A DNA stretch of 64,000 nt from CAUPWF01 sp963515125 (GCA_052116865.1 JBQKKG010000006.1:124001-188000); one strand, 5' to 3'; positions 15,655-24,773 are shown, counted from the first letter of the stretch. Made by a program: numbers and translations. Notes: generated by a model from the letters alone, not told the origin.

Positions 15655-17397
15655 ATGCAAACAAAAAACCCCTTACTTCGTTTATGGGAATTAGGGAAAA
15701 ATCAGCGTGGTAAATTAAAAATTGCTATTGCACTAGCACTTTTTGGTGTGTTCTTTGGAATCGTGCCATATATCTGCGCTGCAAAGGTTGTAGTAGGATT
15801 GGTAAATAACAAAAGAGCATTTAGTTTTTACATGTTTTGGTGTGGTATTGCAGTCAGTGGTTATTTTTTGCGAACGCTGCTCTACAATTTGGCACTTGCA
15901 TATTCTCACAAAGGTACATTTAGAATTTTGCGGGATATTCGCCAGATGGTGTTAGAAAAACTTCCAAAGTTGTCATTGGGTTCTGTAATGGATATTTCCA
16001 GTGGTAAGTTAAAACAGATTATTGTAGATCAGGTAGAGAGTATGGAAACTACCCTTGCTCATCTTTTGCCTGAAATGACCTCGAATCTGCTCGCACCTCT
16101 TTTAGTCATTATCTATATGCTTGTTTTAGACTGGAGAATGGCACTTCTGTCCTTAGTGTCGATTCCTCTTGGCATGGTTTTTATGATGATGATTATGAGG
16201 AATTATGGAAGAGATTACGAACAATCTGTAAAGGTTACACAGGATATGAACGAGACCATTGTGGAATACATCGGTGGGATTGAGGTTATCAAAGCCTACA
16301 ATCAAGGGAAAAACTCTTATGCTAAATTTACAGACAGAGTGAAGGCAAATGCTTCTTATTATTACAACTGGATGAAGCGTTGCCAATTTGGAATGGCACT
16401 TGCCTACTCCATTGCACCAACTACCTTAATTACGGTACTCCCTATAGGATTCTTGTTTTACTCCCGAGGAAGCGTGTCAGTGGATCACTTCATTACCATT
16501 ATTATTTTATCCATGAGTATTGTAGGACCTTTGCTTGCAGCTATGGGATTTATTGATAATCTTGCAAAGGTGGGGACAACAGTCGCTTCGGTAGACGAAC
16601 TTTTAAATGCAAAAGAGCAAAATCATGGAACAGAGGAAGTGAAATTAGAGAATAGAGATATTACACTTTCTAACGTTTCCTTTGGATATAGTGAGGATAA
16701 AGAAATATTACATAAGATAAATCTTTCCATTCCTAGGGGAACAGTAACCGCACTGGTAGGCCCATCCGGAAGCGGAAAATCCACCGTTGCAAAATTGATT
16801 GCTGGATTTTGGGATGTAGATGAGGGTGCAATTTCCATTGGGGGATTTAATGTAAAAAATATTCCTCTTTTACAGCTTTATCGTGAAGTCGCATTCGTTT
16901 CACAGGATAATTTCCTTTTTGATGATACGGTTATGAATAATATTCGTATGGGCAATACCAAAGCCACTGATCAAGAAGTAATCAATGCAGCAAAGGAAGC
17001 AGGATGTGATGAATTTATTAAAGCCTTGGATCAAGGCTATCAAACAAAGGTTGGCGGTGGTGGTGCTCATTTATCAGGTGGTGAAAAGCAAAGAATTTCC
17101 ATTGCTCGTGCTATGTTGAAAAAGTCTTCGATTGTAGTATTGGATGAAGCAACTGCCTATATTGACCCTGAAAATGAAACAATTATTCAAAAGGCTGTTG
17201 CAAAATTGGTAACGGGTAAAACACTGATTTTAATTGCGCATCGTCTATCCACCATTACAGGTGCAGATAACATTGTAGTAGTAGAAGAGGGGAGTGTGAA
17301 GGCAGAAGGCACTCATCAAGAGTTACTCAAAAAGAGTAAGCTTTACAAGGATATGTGGACTGCACATATTGGTATAAGAGAGGAGGAAATTGCATGA
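15655..17397 (+). CDS. ABC exporter subunit (fused membrane and ATPase domains), first of pair
   Basis: Protein of 580 residues: six-helix exporter domain (about 20-315) and ATPase domain (about 335-570). Motifs are GPSGSGKST (Walker A), LSGGEKQR (signature), IVVLDEATAYIDPE (Walker B with catalytic Glu) and the switch His in IAHRLS. It probably pairs with the next gene product in a heterodimer exporting drugs, peptides or lipids. The stop overlaps the next start (ATGA). AAGGAGG precedes the ATG. The gene lies within the mobile element and downstream of TetR. Confidence 0.9.
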   Translation: MQTKNPLLRLWELGKNQRGKLKIAIALALFGVFFGIVPYICAAKVVVGLVNNKRAFSFYMFWCGIAVSGYFLRTLLYNLALAYSHKGTFRILRDIRQMVLEKLPKLSLGSVMDISSGKLKQIIVDQVESMETTLAHLLPEMTSNLLAPLLVIIYMLVLDWRMALLSLVSIPLGMVFMMMIMRNYGRDYEQSVKVTQDMNETIVEYIGGIEVIKAYNQGKNSYAKFTDRVKANASYYYNWMKRCQFGMALAYSIAPTTLITVLPIGFLFYSRGSVSVDHFITIIILSMSIVGPLLAAMGFIDNLAKVGTTVASVDELLNAKEQNHGTEEVKLENRDITLSNVSFGYSEDKEILHKINLSIPRGTVTALVGPSGSGKSTVAKLIAGFWDVDEGAISIGGFNVKNIPLLQLYREVAFVSQDNFLFDDTVMNNIRMGNTKATDQEVINAAKEAGCDEFIKALDQGYQTKVGGGGAHLSGGEKQRISIARAMLKKSSIVVLDEATAYIDPENETIIQKAVAKLVTGKTLILIAHRLSTITGADNIVVVEEGSVKAEGTHQELLKKSKLYKDMWTAHIGIREEEIA

Positions 17398-19130
17398 TTC
17401 AGACATTGAAAAAAATATGGTGCTTCGCCGGCGAAGAGAAAAGTAATATTAACAAATCGGTGATATTGGGATTTGTTTACGCTATTTTCTCAATGCTGGA
17501 GGTTGCATCAATTTATTTGATTATATCTAAAATCGTAGAAGGCGATAAAAATTCTCAAATATCGTTATATGCATTTGCATTGATTGTAGTAAGCATTTTA
17601 GGTAAGGCAACGATGAAGTATTTTTCTCAGCTTCAGCAAACCCATGCAGGATACTTTATGGCGGCGAATAAGAGAATTCAAATTGCCGATAAATTAAAGC
17701 GTGTGCCAATGGGGTATTTTAATGAAAATAGCTTGGGAGAAATTACGGGTGTTTCTACCACTGTTTTAGAATCGGTAGAAATGGTGGCACCTATGATTTT
17801 GGTAAATATCTTGAGTGGTCTTATCAATGCCTTTATTTTTGGCATTATTATTTGGGCTTTTGACTGGAGAATCGGGCTTATTGTGGCAGCTGGAACGTTA
17901 CTTTACTTGAAAATATCATCTTTTATGGAAAAAAAATCGGCAACACTTGCACCTAAAAGACAAAAGTCTCAAGCAGTAATGGTTTCCGCTGTTCTAGAAT
18001 ATATCCAAGGTATGAGTGTTGTAAAATCTTTTAATCTTACAGGAAGAGGTGACAAAACTCTACGCAACGCCTTGGAAAATAATTGTGAAAGTAACTTGAA
18101 TATTGAAAAACTGTTTACCCCTTATGTTATATTTCAAGGATTGACACTCCAATTTTTTAGCATTGCAATGATATTTTTTAGTGTTTATTTTTATTTAAGT
18201 GGAACAATGACATTGGTAAACTCCTTGATGATGGTGATTATGTCCTTCTTGATTTTTTCACACATTCAGTCTGCTGGTAGTAGCATTTCTCTTTTACGGA
18301 TTGTAAGCAGTTCTATGGACGAGGCAAATCAGATGGATGCGATTCCTGAAATAGATGAGAATGGAACGGAAATTGTACCTAGAAATCATAATATAGTATT
18401 TAAAAATGTGGACTTCTCTTATGAGGAGAGAAAGATTTTAAATGATATTAGTATCACCATTCCCGAAAAAACCACCACAGCCATCGTGGGTCATTCTGGT
18501 TCAGGAAAAACCACACTTTGTAATTTGATTGCAAGATTCTGGGATGTGGACAGTGGTAGCATTACCATTGGTGGGAAAAACATTAAGGACTATAGTTTGG
18601 AATCTCTGATGGAGCAAATAAGTATGGTATTCCAACATGTATATCTTTTTGCTGATTCAATTGAAAATAATATAAAATTCGGTAGACCATTGGCTAGTCA
18701 TGCGGAAGTTGTTATGGCAGCCAAAAAGGCTTGTTGTCATGAATTTATTATGGCACTGCCAAATGGTTATCATACAGTAATCGGTGAAGGGGGAGATACC
18801 CTTTCTGGTGGTGAAAAACAGAGATTATCCATTGCGAGAGCGTTACTAAAGGATGCTCCTATTGTTATTTTAGATGAGGCCACAGCTAATGTTGACCCTG
18901 AAAATGAGGATAAGTTGCAAACGGCCATCGAAGCATTAACCCACAATAAAACCATTATTATGATTGCTCATAGATTGAAGACAGTTCGTAATGCAGAGCA
19001 AATCCTTGTGGTAGATAGTGGGAGCATTGTACAAAGAGGCAATCATTGGGAACTTATGGAAATGGATGGGATTTATAAATCCTTTGTTACAGGCATAGAA
19101 ACTGCAGCAAAATGGAAGGTGAATAAATAA
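17394..19130 (+). CDS. ABC exporter subunit, second of pair
   Basis: Protein of 578 residues with the same architecture: membrane domain about 20-310, ATPase with GHSGSGKTT, LSGGEKQR, IVILDEATANVDPE and MIAHRLK. All catalytic residues seem intact in both subunits, so both ATP sites could be active. The start at 17394 is fixed by AGAGGAGG and overlaps the previous stop; the in-frame ATG at 17355 lies inside the upstream gene and lacks a ribosome site. The product is related to the decayed ABC fragment at 24108-24506. Confidence 0.9.
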   Translation: MIQTLKKIWCFAGEEKSNINKSVILGFVYAIFSMLEVASIYLIISKIVEGDKNSQISLYAFALIVVSILGKATMKYFSQLQQTHAGYFMAANKRIQIADKLKRVPMGYFNENSLGEITGVSTTVLESVEMVAPMILVNILSGLINAFIFGIIIWAFDWRIGLIVAAGTLLYLKISSFMEKKSATLAPKRQKSQAVMVSAVLEYIQGMSVVKSFNLTGRGDKTLRNALENNCESNLNIEKLFTPYVIFQGLTLQFFSIAMIFFSVYFYLSGTMTLVNSLMMVIMSFLIFSHIQSAGSSISLLRIVSSSMDEANQMDAIPEIDENGTEIVPRNHNIVFKNVDFSYEERKILNDISITIPEKTTTAIVGHSGSGKTTLCNLIARFWDVDSGSITIGGKNIKDYSLESLMEQISMVFQHVYLFADSIENNIKFGRPLASHAEVVMAAKKACCHEFIMALPNGYHTVIGEGGDTLSGGEKQRLSIARALLKDAPIVILDEATANVDPENEDKLQTAIEALTHNKTIIMIAHRLKTVRNAEQILVVDSGSIVQRGNHWELMEMDGIYKSFVTGIETAAKWKVNK

Positions 19131-19164
19131 GTGCAAGAATACTTATTTGTAGAATGGAGGCAAT

Positions 19165-20538
19165 ATGTCAGGAACAGTTGACACAAGAACAAAATTATTA
19201 ACGGAAAATCCTTATAAGCTCTTGATTAGTATGAGCTTACCAGGTGTTATCGGCATGGTGGTGTTAGGGTTATATTCCTTTATGGACGCTATTTTTGTAG
19301 GACAAATGGTAGGAAGCAATGCCATGACAGCAATCGGGGTGGCATATCCCTTCACCTTGCTGAATAATGGTATTTCCACGCTTCTTGGTATGGGTTCTGC
19401 ATCAGTACTATCCAGAGCCATAGGGAAAAATGACACAGCGACAGTGGATAAAATTATGGGAAATATGATAGCACTAGTTCTTTTATTATCGGCAATCTCT
19501 ACATTTGTAGGCATTGCATTTACAAAACCGCTGCTCTCTTTAACCGGTGCAACGGGCGAAGTAATGGAATTGGCGATTCAATATTTGCGTGTTATATTTA
19601 TAGGCTCTTTGTTTGTAAATTTCGCACAAGCTGCCAATATGATTATGCGTGGAGAAGGTGCAATGAAAAAAGCCATGTCCATTATGGCAATGGCGGCAGT
19701 CCTTAATATTATTTTGGATCCTATTTTTATTCATGTTATGAAGCCTTATGGTTTCGGCATAGAGGGTGCGGCTGTTGCAACGGTGCTGACTCAAATAGTA
19801 CAGGCAATTTTTACACTTCTTTATTTTCGTGGGAAAAGCAAGGTGGTGAGAATTCACAGAATTAAGATTGATAAAATACTGCTTCCGCAGGTTCTAGCTG
19901 TTGGAGTCTCTGCAATGCTAATGCAGGTGCTAACAATGGTTATGCAAACAGTCATGTTTCAAGTAGCATCACAACATGGTGGTACTGAATGGCAAACCGT
20001 ATTGACCGCAGCCTTGAAAATACAAGGATTTGCTTTTGTTCCTCTCTGGGGAATGAGTCAAGGGTTTCAGCCCTGTGTTGGAACAAATTTTGGTGCAAAA
20101 AAATTTGATAGAGTGCGCATCTTTACAAAGGTATTTTGCATTGGTGCAACTGCATTGGCGCTTCTTTTCTATATTCCGGCGATGCTTGTTCCTAAGGCGA
20201 TTTTATCTTTATTTATTAAAGAAAATACCATTGTAGAATTGGGATACATGGATTTTAGACTGATGTTTTCTATCTTCATCGTCTTTGGATTTATGATTGT
20301 ATCCATCACTTTGTTCCAAGCTTTGGGAAAGGCAAAACTTGCCGCATACGCAGCCCTTGGCAGACAAATTATTTTATTTGTGCCTGCAGTGATTTTACTC
20401 CCTAAAATTGGGGGCCTGGGTATTCACGGTGTTTTCTTAGCTCCTGTTGTAACGGAAAGCCTTGTAGCAATATTCTGTCTATTTATGGTAATGAAGTTAT
20501 TAAAAAATTTGGAAAAAGATGATAAGATAGAAATATAA
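19165..20538 (+). CDS. MATE-family multidrug efflux protein
   Basis: Membrane protein of 457 residues with twelve predicted helices. The opening PYKLLISMSLPGVIGMVVLG and the mid-protein MRGEGAMKKAM followed by NIILDPIFI are hallmark MATE elements, as is QGFQPCVGTNFGAK in the second half. These pumps exchange Na+ or H+ for cationic drugs. It follows the ABC pair by 34 bases in the TetR-led group, so the group looks like a resistance cargo. AATGGAGG precedes the start. Confidence 0.92.
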   Translation: MSGTVDTRTKLLTENPYKLLISMSLPGVIGMVVLGLYSFMDAIFVGQMVGSNAMTAIGVAYPFTLLNNGISTLLGMGSASVLSRAIGKNDTATVDKIMGNMIALVLLLSAISTFVGIAFTKPLLSLTGATGEVMELAIQYLRVIFIGSLFVNFAQAANMIMRGEGAMKKAMSIMAMAAVLNIILDPIFIHVMKPYGFGIEGAAVATVLTQIVQAIFTLLYFRGKSKVVRIHRIKIDKILLPQVLAVGVSAMLMQVLTMVMQTVMFQVASQHGGTEWQTVLTAALKIQGFAFVPLWGMSQGFQPCVGTNFGAKKFDRVRIFTKVFCIGATALALLFYIPAMLVPKAILSLFIKENTIVELGYMDFRLMFSIFIVFGFMIVSITLFQALGKAKLAAYAALGRQIILFVPAVILLPKIGGLGIHGVFLAPVVTESLVAIFCLFMVMKLLKNLEKDDKIEI

Positions 20539-20547
20539 AACAGACTA

Positions 20548-20574
20548 TCCCATCTGTTTAAAGAACAGATGGGA
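20548..20574. terminator. Hairpin between convergent MATE and GNAT genes
   Basis: TCCCATCTGTT pairs with AACAGATGGGA around TAAAG. There is no strong T-run, so it may be a weak or structural transcript end. Confidence 0.6.
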
Positions 20575-20588
20575 ATACCATTAAAAAG

Positions 20589-21038
20589 TTATCTGGGCCC
20601 TTCGTCGCCCATCACTCCATTGGGCAAGAAACCAGCTTTATGAAGCACTCTTTGAGAGGCAATATTATCAGGATCTGTTTCTGCTTCTACGCAGAATACA
20701 CCTGGTTGATTGCTTGCCCACTTAGCCATATCTGTAACAGCCTCTGTCATTAAGTCCCTACCTTCATATTCAGGTTTAATTCCATAGCCGATTTCAACTG
20801 TTCCATTATCATTAATTCCCTTAAAACATAGGTCCCCAACTATTTGTTCGCTACTATTACTTAGCTGCATCAACCATATTGCATACCATATATGCTGATC
20901 GGGTTGTTCTTTACAACCAGCAAGCATTTCTGAATATGCATTTTTTATTTCTACATCAGTTTCCTTTTCCATCTTTATTCGCGTCTCTTCATTGGAAATT
21001 GGGAATATAATTATTCTTTTTGTTGTTACTTTAACCAT
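20589..21038 (-). CDS. GNAT-family N-acetyltransferase
   Basis: Protein of 149 residues with the Gcn5-related layout: IVGDLCFKG, then EIGYGIKPEYEGRDLMTEAV (acetyl-CoA binding motif A region with a less typical R-x-x-L) and NIASQRVLHKAGF (motif B). This resembles RimJ/ribosomal-type acetyltransferases acting on small molecules or protein N-termini. The substrate is unknown. It is the only intact minus-strand gene within the element and lacks an obvious strong ribosome site. It may have been captured separately. Confidence 0.8.
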   Translation of the reverse strand: MVKVTTKRIIIFPISNEETRIKMEKETDVEIKNAYSEMLAGCKEQPDQHIWYAIWLMQLSNSSEQIVGDLCFKGINDNGTVEIGYGIKPEYEGRDLMTEAVTDMAKWASNQPGVFCVEAETDPDNIASQRVLHKAGFLPNGVMGDEGPR

Positions 21039-21209
21039 TTTATTAATTTGCCATCCATTTTAAAATATGTATACAAGTTTATATGTAAAAAGTTTACCAT
21101 AGACAATATCAATATATGAGATGAATTATCGAGAATAGCAATTAGTAAGTTCTTATGAAGAATGTTATCATGGGTCATAGAAGAATTAATAAAATATGAG
21201 GAGGAAACA

Positions 21210-21281
21210 ATGAAATATTTAACAGTTTTAAAAAGGTGCGCAATACCTGTAATTAGCGCTTATTGTACTTATTTTCCATAA
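21210..21281 (+). CDS. Possible 23-residue peptide
   Basis: ATG at 21210 with an excellent GAGGAGG site opens a frame of 23 codons reading MKYLTVLKRCAIPVISAYCT and ending shortly after. It is hydrophobic with a basic start, like a truncated signal peptide. It may be the decayed start of a surface-protein gene or a short leader before the LRR gene at 21332. The rest of 21039-21331 holds no other signal I can support. Confidence 0.3.
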   Translation: MKYLTVLKRCAIPVISAYCTYFP

Positions 21282-21331
21282 GAAAATAACAGCTAAAGAA
21301 GAATAAGTAAAAAAAACAGGAGAAAATCATT

Positions 21332-21430
21332 ATGAAAAAAATGAAATACAGTAAAAAGAAGGCATTATCATTAGTTTTGTCAGTAATCATGCTTACAAGT
21401 ATGATATCAATGAATATTTTTGCAGAAGAA
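21332..21430 (+). other. Signal peptide of the LRR wall protein
   Basis: KKMKYSKKKALSLVLSVIML and the residues up to FAEE form a long basic n-region, a hydrophobic core and an A-E cleavage region (after IFA). Export by Sec is expected. Confidence 0.75.
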
Positions 21431-23416
21431 GTTGTAACAGAAGAAATTCCAACGGAAAAGACAGAAGAAGTGACAACAGTAGTAGAGGAAGAGCCATTAG
21501 ATAAGGTAGAAAGTGGAATGGTAGAAGAACCTTTAGACAAGGTAGAGGCTGCATCCGCAGAGGCGGTGCCTTTGACCATGACAAGTGAAAATATCGCTAT
21601 TGACAATGCACATTTTCCAGATGCAGTGTTCCAAGCATATATTACAGAGCATTTTGATTCTAATAAGGATCATCAATTATCTGTAGATGAAATTACACAG
21701 GCAAAGGAAATTAACTTTGATTGGGATGATACAGTTACAAGTGTTCAAGGAGTAGAATATTTTGTTAATTTAGAAAAATTGGATTGTTCTGGAACCGGAA
21801 TCAGTTCTTTGGATGTGAGTAGAAATACCATGTTAAAATCATTGGAATGCTCTTATGTTAAAGCACTTTCAATGCTGGATGTAAGTAATAATAGAAGCCT
21901 AGAAATTTTATATTGTTACGAAACCAATATTGATAAGTTAGATGTGAGCAATAACACAGCATTGGTACGTTTAGACTGTAATAATACACAGATTACAGAA
22001 CTCGATGTGAGCAATAATAAAGAGCTGTTTGCTTTAAATTGCGAGGACACATTTGTTGAAAATTTGGATATAAGTAATAATCCTAAGTTGTATGAAGTAT
22101 ATATCACGAATGCTCCAATAGCAAACATGGATTATAGTAAGAATCCGGAGTTAGTACATATTCGTATTTCTGGTACAAAAATGACAGAACTAGATGTAAG
22201 CAATAACTTGAAATTAGCAGCACTTTATTGTAATAATACTAGAATTACGGAATTAAATTTAAGTAATAATTTGCAGTTATATGAATTGTTTTGCTATAAC
22301 TCTGATATTATGAAATTAGATTTATCAAAATTTACCAATTTACATACGGTGGAGTGTTATAATACGAATATTTCGGAACTGGATGTGAGCAATAATATTA
22401 ATTTAGTAGGGTTAGATTGCTCAAATACGAAAGTTACAAAATTAGATGTTGGTAAAAATACAAAGTTGCAACGGCTAGAGTTTGGAAATACAGCAATTGG
22501 AACTATTGACTTAAGCAACAATGTGATTTTGAAAAAATTAAATTGTTCTAATACCAATCTTTCAAAACTGGATTTTTCACATTTACAAAATTTAGAAGAG
22601 TTATATTGCAAGAATGCTAAGATAAAATCATTAAACTTATCAAATGCGAAGCAATTATACAGCATAGATTGTGCCGATAATCAGATGACAGAATTAAATT
22701 TATCAAATGTTAGCGATTTATGGCATCAGAAAAACATCTCTCCACAAAAACGAAATGTTTACTTTCAGGAGCAAGGGACTAGCGTAACATTTGATTTAAA
22801 AACAGTGGTTTCAGATTTGACAAAAGTTACACTGGTAGATGGACCTGGATATACATTCGATAAAGCTAGTGGAATAATTACATTAGCGAATCCTGAGGTA
22901 ACGGTAGTGAACTATCTATATGATCATGGTTACACAAATGGAGAGGTTGCTCCTTTGGAGGTTTCGTTAACTATACAAAAAGAATATCAAATGCTTAGTG
23001 GAAAAGATCAAATGATTAAAGAAGATCAAGATATTACTTTTAGATCAGATGCAGATTTTAAATCATTTGAAAAAGTGCTTGTTGATGAAGTGGAAATCTC
23101 TCCTGATAATTACATAGCATCAGAAGGAAGTACAATTATCACATTAAAGAAAGAATTTGTGAAGACACTTAGTGAGGGAGCTCACACGATTAGTATCGTA
23201 TCTAAAGATGGAATTGCTCAAGCAAGCTTTACCATTTCAAGGAGAGCAGGTGCTGATGTGCAAGTGGATCATGTAAATAAGGTAACAGCAATAAGCAAGA
23301 ACACCAATCAGAATCAATCTCCAAAAACAGGAGATAGCAATAGTGCTATACTATGGCTTTCCGTATTAATCATTGCGTTAAGTGGCGTGGCGTTTGGTAA
23401 GAAGATTTTTAGATAA
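21332..23416 (+). CDS. Leucine-rich-repeat cell-wall protein with SPKTG sorting signal
   Basis: Surface protein of 694 residues. It has a signal peptide (about 1-33), a Glu/Thr-rich linker, then the common N-cap NAHFPDAVFQAYITEHFD. Next come about 15 tandem 21-residue repeats (about residues 145-465) with the consensus LDVSNNxxLxxLxCxNTxIxE and a continuous asparagine ladder. After them are an immunoglobulin-like region (about 560-640) and a C-terminal SPKTGD, hydrophobic helix and basic tail (KKIFR). SPKTG is a sortase substrate variant, so the protein is probably linked to peptidoglycan. Such LRR proteins often bind host or neighbour-cell ligands. No sortase is encoded in the window. It is a cargo gene of the element. 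Confidence 0.88.
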   Translation: MKKMKYSKKKALSLVLSVIMLTSMISMNIFAEEVVTEEIPTEKTEEVTTVVEEEPLDKVESGMVEEPLDKVEAASAEAVPLTMTSENIAIDNAHFPDAVFQAYITEHFDSNKDHQLSVDEITQAKEINFDWDDTVTSVQGVEYFVNLEKLDCSGTGISSLDVSRNTMLKSLECSYVKALSMLDVSNNRSLEILYCYETNIDKLDVSNNTALVRLDCNNTQITELDVSNNKELFALNCEDTFVENLDISNNPKLYEVYITNAPIANMDYSKNPELVHIRISGTKMTELDVSNNLKLAALYCNNTRITELNLSNNLQLYELFCYNSDIMKLDLSKFTNLHTVECYNTNISELDVSNNINLVGLDCSNTKVTKLDVGKNTKLQRLEFGNTAIGTIDLSNNVILKKLNCSNTNLSKLDFSHLQNLEELYCKNAKIKSLNLSNAKQLYSIDCADNQMTELNLSNVSDLWHQKNISPQKRNVYFQEQGTSVTFDLKTVVSDLTKVTLVDGPGYTFDKASGIITLANPEVTVVNYLYDHGYTNGEVAPLEVSLTIQKEYQMLSGKDQMIKEDQDITFRSDADFKSFEKVLVDEVEISPDNYIASEGSTIITLKKEFVKTLSEGAHTISIVSKDGIAQASFTISRRAGADVQVDHVNKVTAISKNTNQNQSPKTGDSNSAILWLSVLIIALSGVAFGKKIFR
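21770..22715 (+). repeat. Tandem 63-bp LRR-coding repeats
   Basis: About fifteen in-frame units of 63 bp (21 codons) inside the wall-protein gene, each encoding an LDVSNN-type LRR unit. The nucleotide sequence is diverged between units, so this is an old array rather than a recent expansion. Confidence 0.75.
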
Positions 23417-23420
23417 TATC

Positions 23421-23462
23421 AATTGGGGACGTAGCAAATTGAATTTTACTACGTCCCCAATT
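23421..23462. repeat. Palindromic repeat copy R2 (stem only)
   Basis: AATTGGGGACGTAGCAAATT, three bases, TTTTACTACGTCCCCAATT. Compared with R3 and R4 (GGGGGCGTAG/CTACGCCCCC) the stem has an A-T pair where they have G-C, that is a compensatory change on both arms. It starts 4 bases after the LRR gene stop and may terminate its transcript. The usual tail is absent. This copy lies inside the mobile element. Confidence 0.75.
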
Positions 23463-23598
23463 GGATTATGGTTACAGCATTTTTTTCTTTTTGTTATTCA
23501 ATTTTTTGTGTTGTTTATATATAAGAGCAAGGACTTCGGAGGCCTTTGCATCATAATACAGACCAGCGGAGATATCATTTCCATGGTCTTTTTTTAGT

Positions 23599-23826
23599 GA
23601 TCTAAGAGTTGTTTCATCTCTGGGAAATCACTAGTTTCATCTAACGTTTGAAATGCCTCTGTGGGATTATGATAGTCTGAACCAAACATTCCTTCAGGTA
23701 AGTTTCATATCCACCCAGAAAGCTTTTTACAACATTAGATCGTAACTGGCGGTAGGGTCTTAGTTCTTCACCAGAAATAGAGGTATAGTATGTAACACTT
23801 AAACATTCTGGTATCTTCATATCCAT
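23599..23826 (-). pseudogene. Frameshifted remnant, parent gene unknown
   Basis: One frame reads MDMKIPECLSVTYYTSISG and on to SFLGGYETYL; after a shift of frame it continues with EGMFGSDYHNPTEAF and ends MKQLLDH. Neither half has a ribosome site that convinces me, and the whole looks like a decayed gene. I do not recognise the family. From 23463 to 23598 I see nothing else. Confidence 0.35.
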
Positions 23827-24100
23827 TTATTGCTAAAATTAATATTTTTTCGCTTAAGAAATATTTTTATCATTTGATAACCAGGTCTACCTGAATACTC
23901 ATGAAATATTTCTTCTATAGTAGATTGTATTGCAATCTCATTAGCATAATAATCAGCTTTACAATCTTTTTTATAGTTATAATAAGCATTTGGCTTCCTG
24001 CTAAATTTGTCTAGTAGCCATCGTACTCCAACCCCGTTATGATGGATATGAATAAATTTGTGTTTCTCTAATCTAGTCCCTTTGCAAAGAATGCAGCGGC
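23817..24100 (-). pseudogene. IS3-family transposase (orfB) fragment
   Basis: An open minus-strand stretch without start includes GVRWLLDKFSRKPNAYYNY and IEEIFHEYSGRPGYQMIKI, which resemble the N-terminal HTH and GRxGYR region of IS3-type OrfB proteins. The DDE catalytic domain is missing. It shows that an insertion sequence once sat in the element and was mostly deleted. Confidence 0.5.
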
Positions 24101-24107
24101 TTTTTTA

Positions 24108-24506
24108 AGAAGTCATCGCAAAGAATCGGTAAGAAATGGGTAATTTATTAAAAGGGGTATCACTAGGATATTTTAAAAAAGTCAATACAGGAGAAATCCT
24201 AAATGCAATTACAACAGGACTTAACACATTGGAAACAATGGGAATTCGAATGGTAGATGATTTTGTAGGGGGGGATACTTGAATTTCTTGTTTATTTTTC
24301 TCTGGATAACCGTACTTAGTCCAATCTGCTCCATTATTATGATTGCACATTGTCTTGCAACGATAGAACAGGCGGATCCAATATTAGTCTTAGACAATGG
24401 AGAAATTGTAGAGAAAGGAACCCATAGAAAATTAATTCAAAATGGAGGCGTTTATCAAAGATTTATCAATATAAGAATACGAGCAGAGGGCTGGACGATA
24501 GGATAA
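24108..24506 (+). pseudogene. Decayed ABC exporter gene with internal deletion
   Basis: The first part reads LGYFKKVNTGEILNAITTG and on to MVDDFVGG, the N-terminal coupling region of a type I exporter. A shift at a G-run (24270-24276) changes frame; then the reading jumps directly to IIMIAHCLATIEQADPILVL and EIVEKGTHRKL, the H-loop and end of the ATPase domain. About 400 codons between these parts are gone. It is related to the intact subunits at 15655-19130, so the element once carried a further exporter subunit. Confidence 0.75.
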
Positions 24507-24512
24507 AAATTC

Positions 24513-24528
24513 ATCTATCATCATAGAT
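24513..24528. promoter_or_regulatory. Short inverted repeat before the recombinase genes
   Basis: ATCTAT-CATC-ATAGAT, 64 bases before the small ORF at 24592. It could be an operator for the recombinase transcript; a hairpin is also possible. No clear sigma-A promoter is visible; TATACACT at 24541 loosely resembles a sporulation-sigma -10 element but I would not rely on it. Confidence 0.3.
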
Positions 24529-24591
24529 AGAAATTCATGTATACACTGTTTACATCATAAGTATAAGTAAATAAAAAAAGGGAATCAAAGC

Positions 24592-24720
24592 ATGAAGGGA
24601 AAAAAAGAAAGGGGAAAGAAGAAAGTAAAAAGGCATTACATTGTGGAACGTGATTATATGGAAGAATGTAGCATAAAACAAGCGTTAGAAAATGTTATTA
24701 CAAAGCATATGAAAGCATAA
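24592..24720 (+). CDS. Small basic protein (42 residues) upstream of the recombinase; candidate excision factor
   Basis: ATG at 24592 opens a 42-codon frame: a Lys/Arg-rich start (KGKKERGKKKVKRHY) followed by YMEECSIKQALENVITKHM, which should form a helix. It ends 53 bases before the recombinase start, in the same direction. Small proteins encoded beside large serine recombinases often serve as recombination directionality factors, but they share no sequence, so this role is only a hypothesis from position, size and charge. It could equally be a small regulator of the recombinase. Confidence 0.5.
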   Translation: MKGKKERGKKKVKRHYIVERDYMEECSIKQALENVITKHMKA

Positions 24721-24773
24721 GTATACAGTAAAGGGGGGATTTTTAGCACCCTCTTTTGAAAGGAGAAGACAAT

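Noticed and set aside
21780..22720. CRISPR-like array
   Set aside because: The regular 63-bp period comes from LRR codons; units are diverged and there are no identical repeats with unique spacers.
24541..24548. Sporulation sigma-E promoter for the recombinase
   Set aside because: TATACACT is only a partial -10 match and a properly spaced -35 element is not convincing; noted but not claimed.
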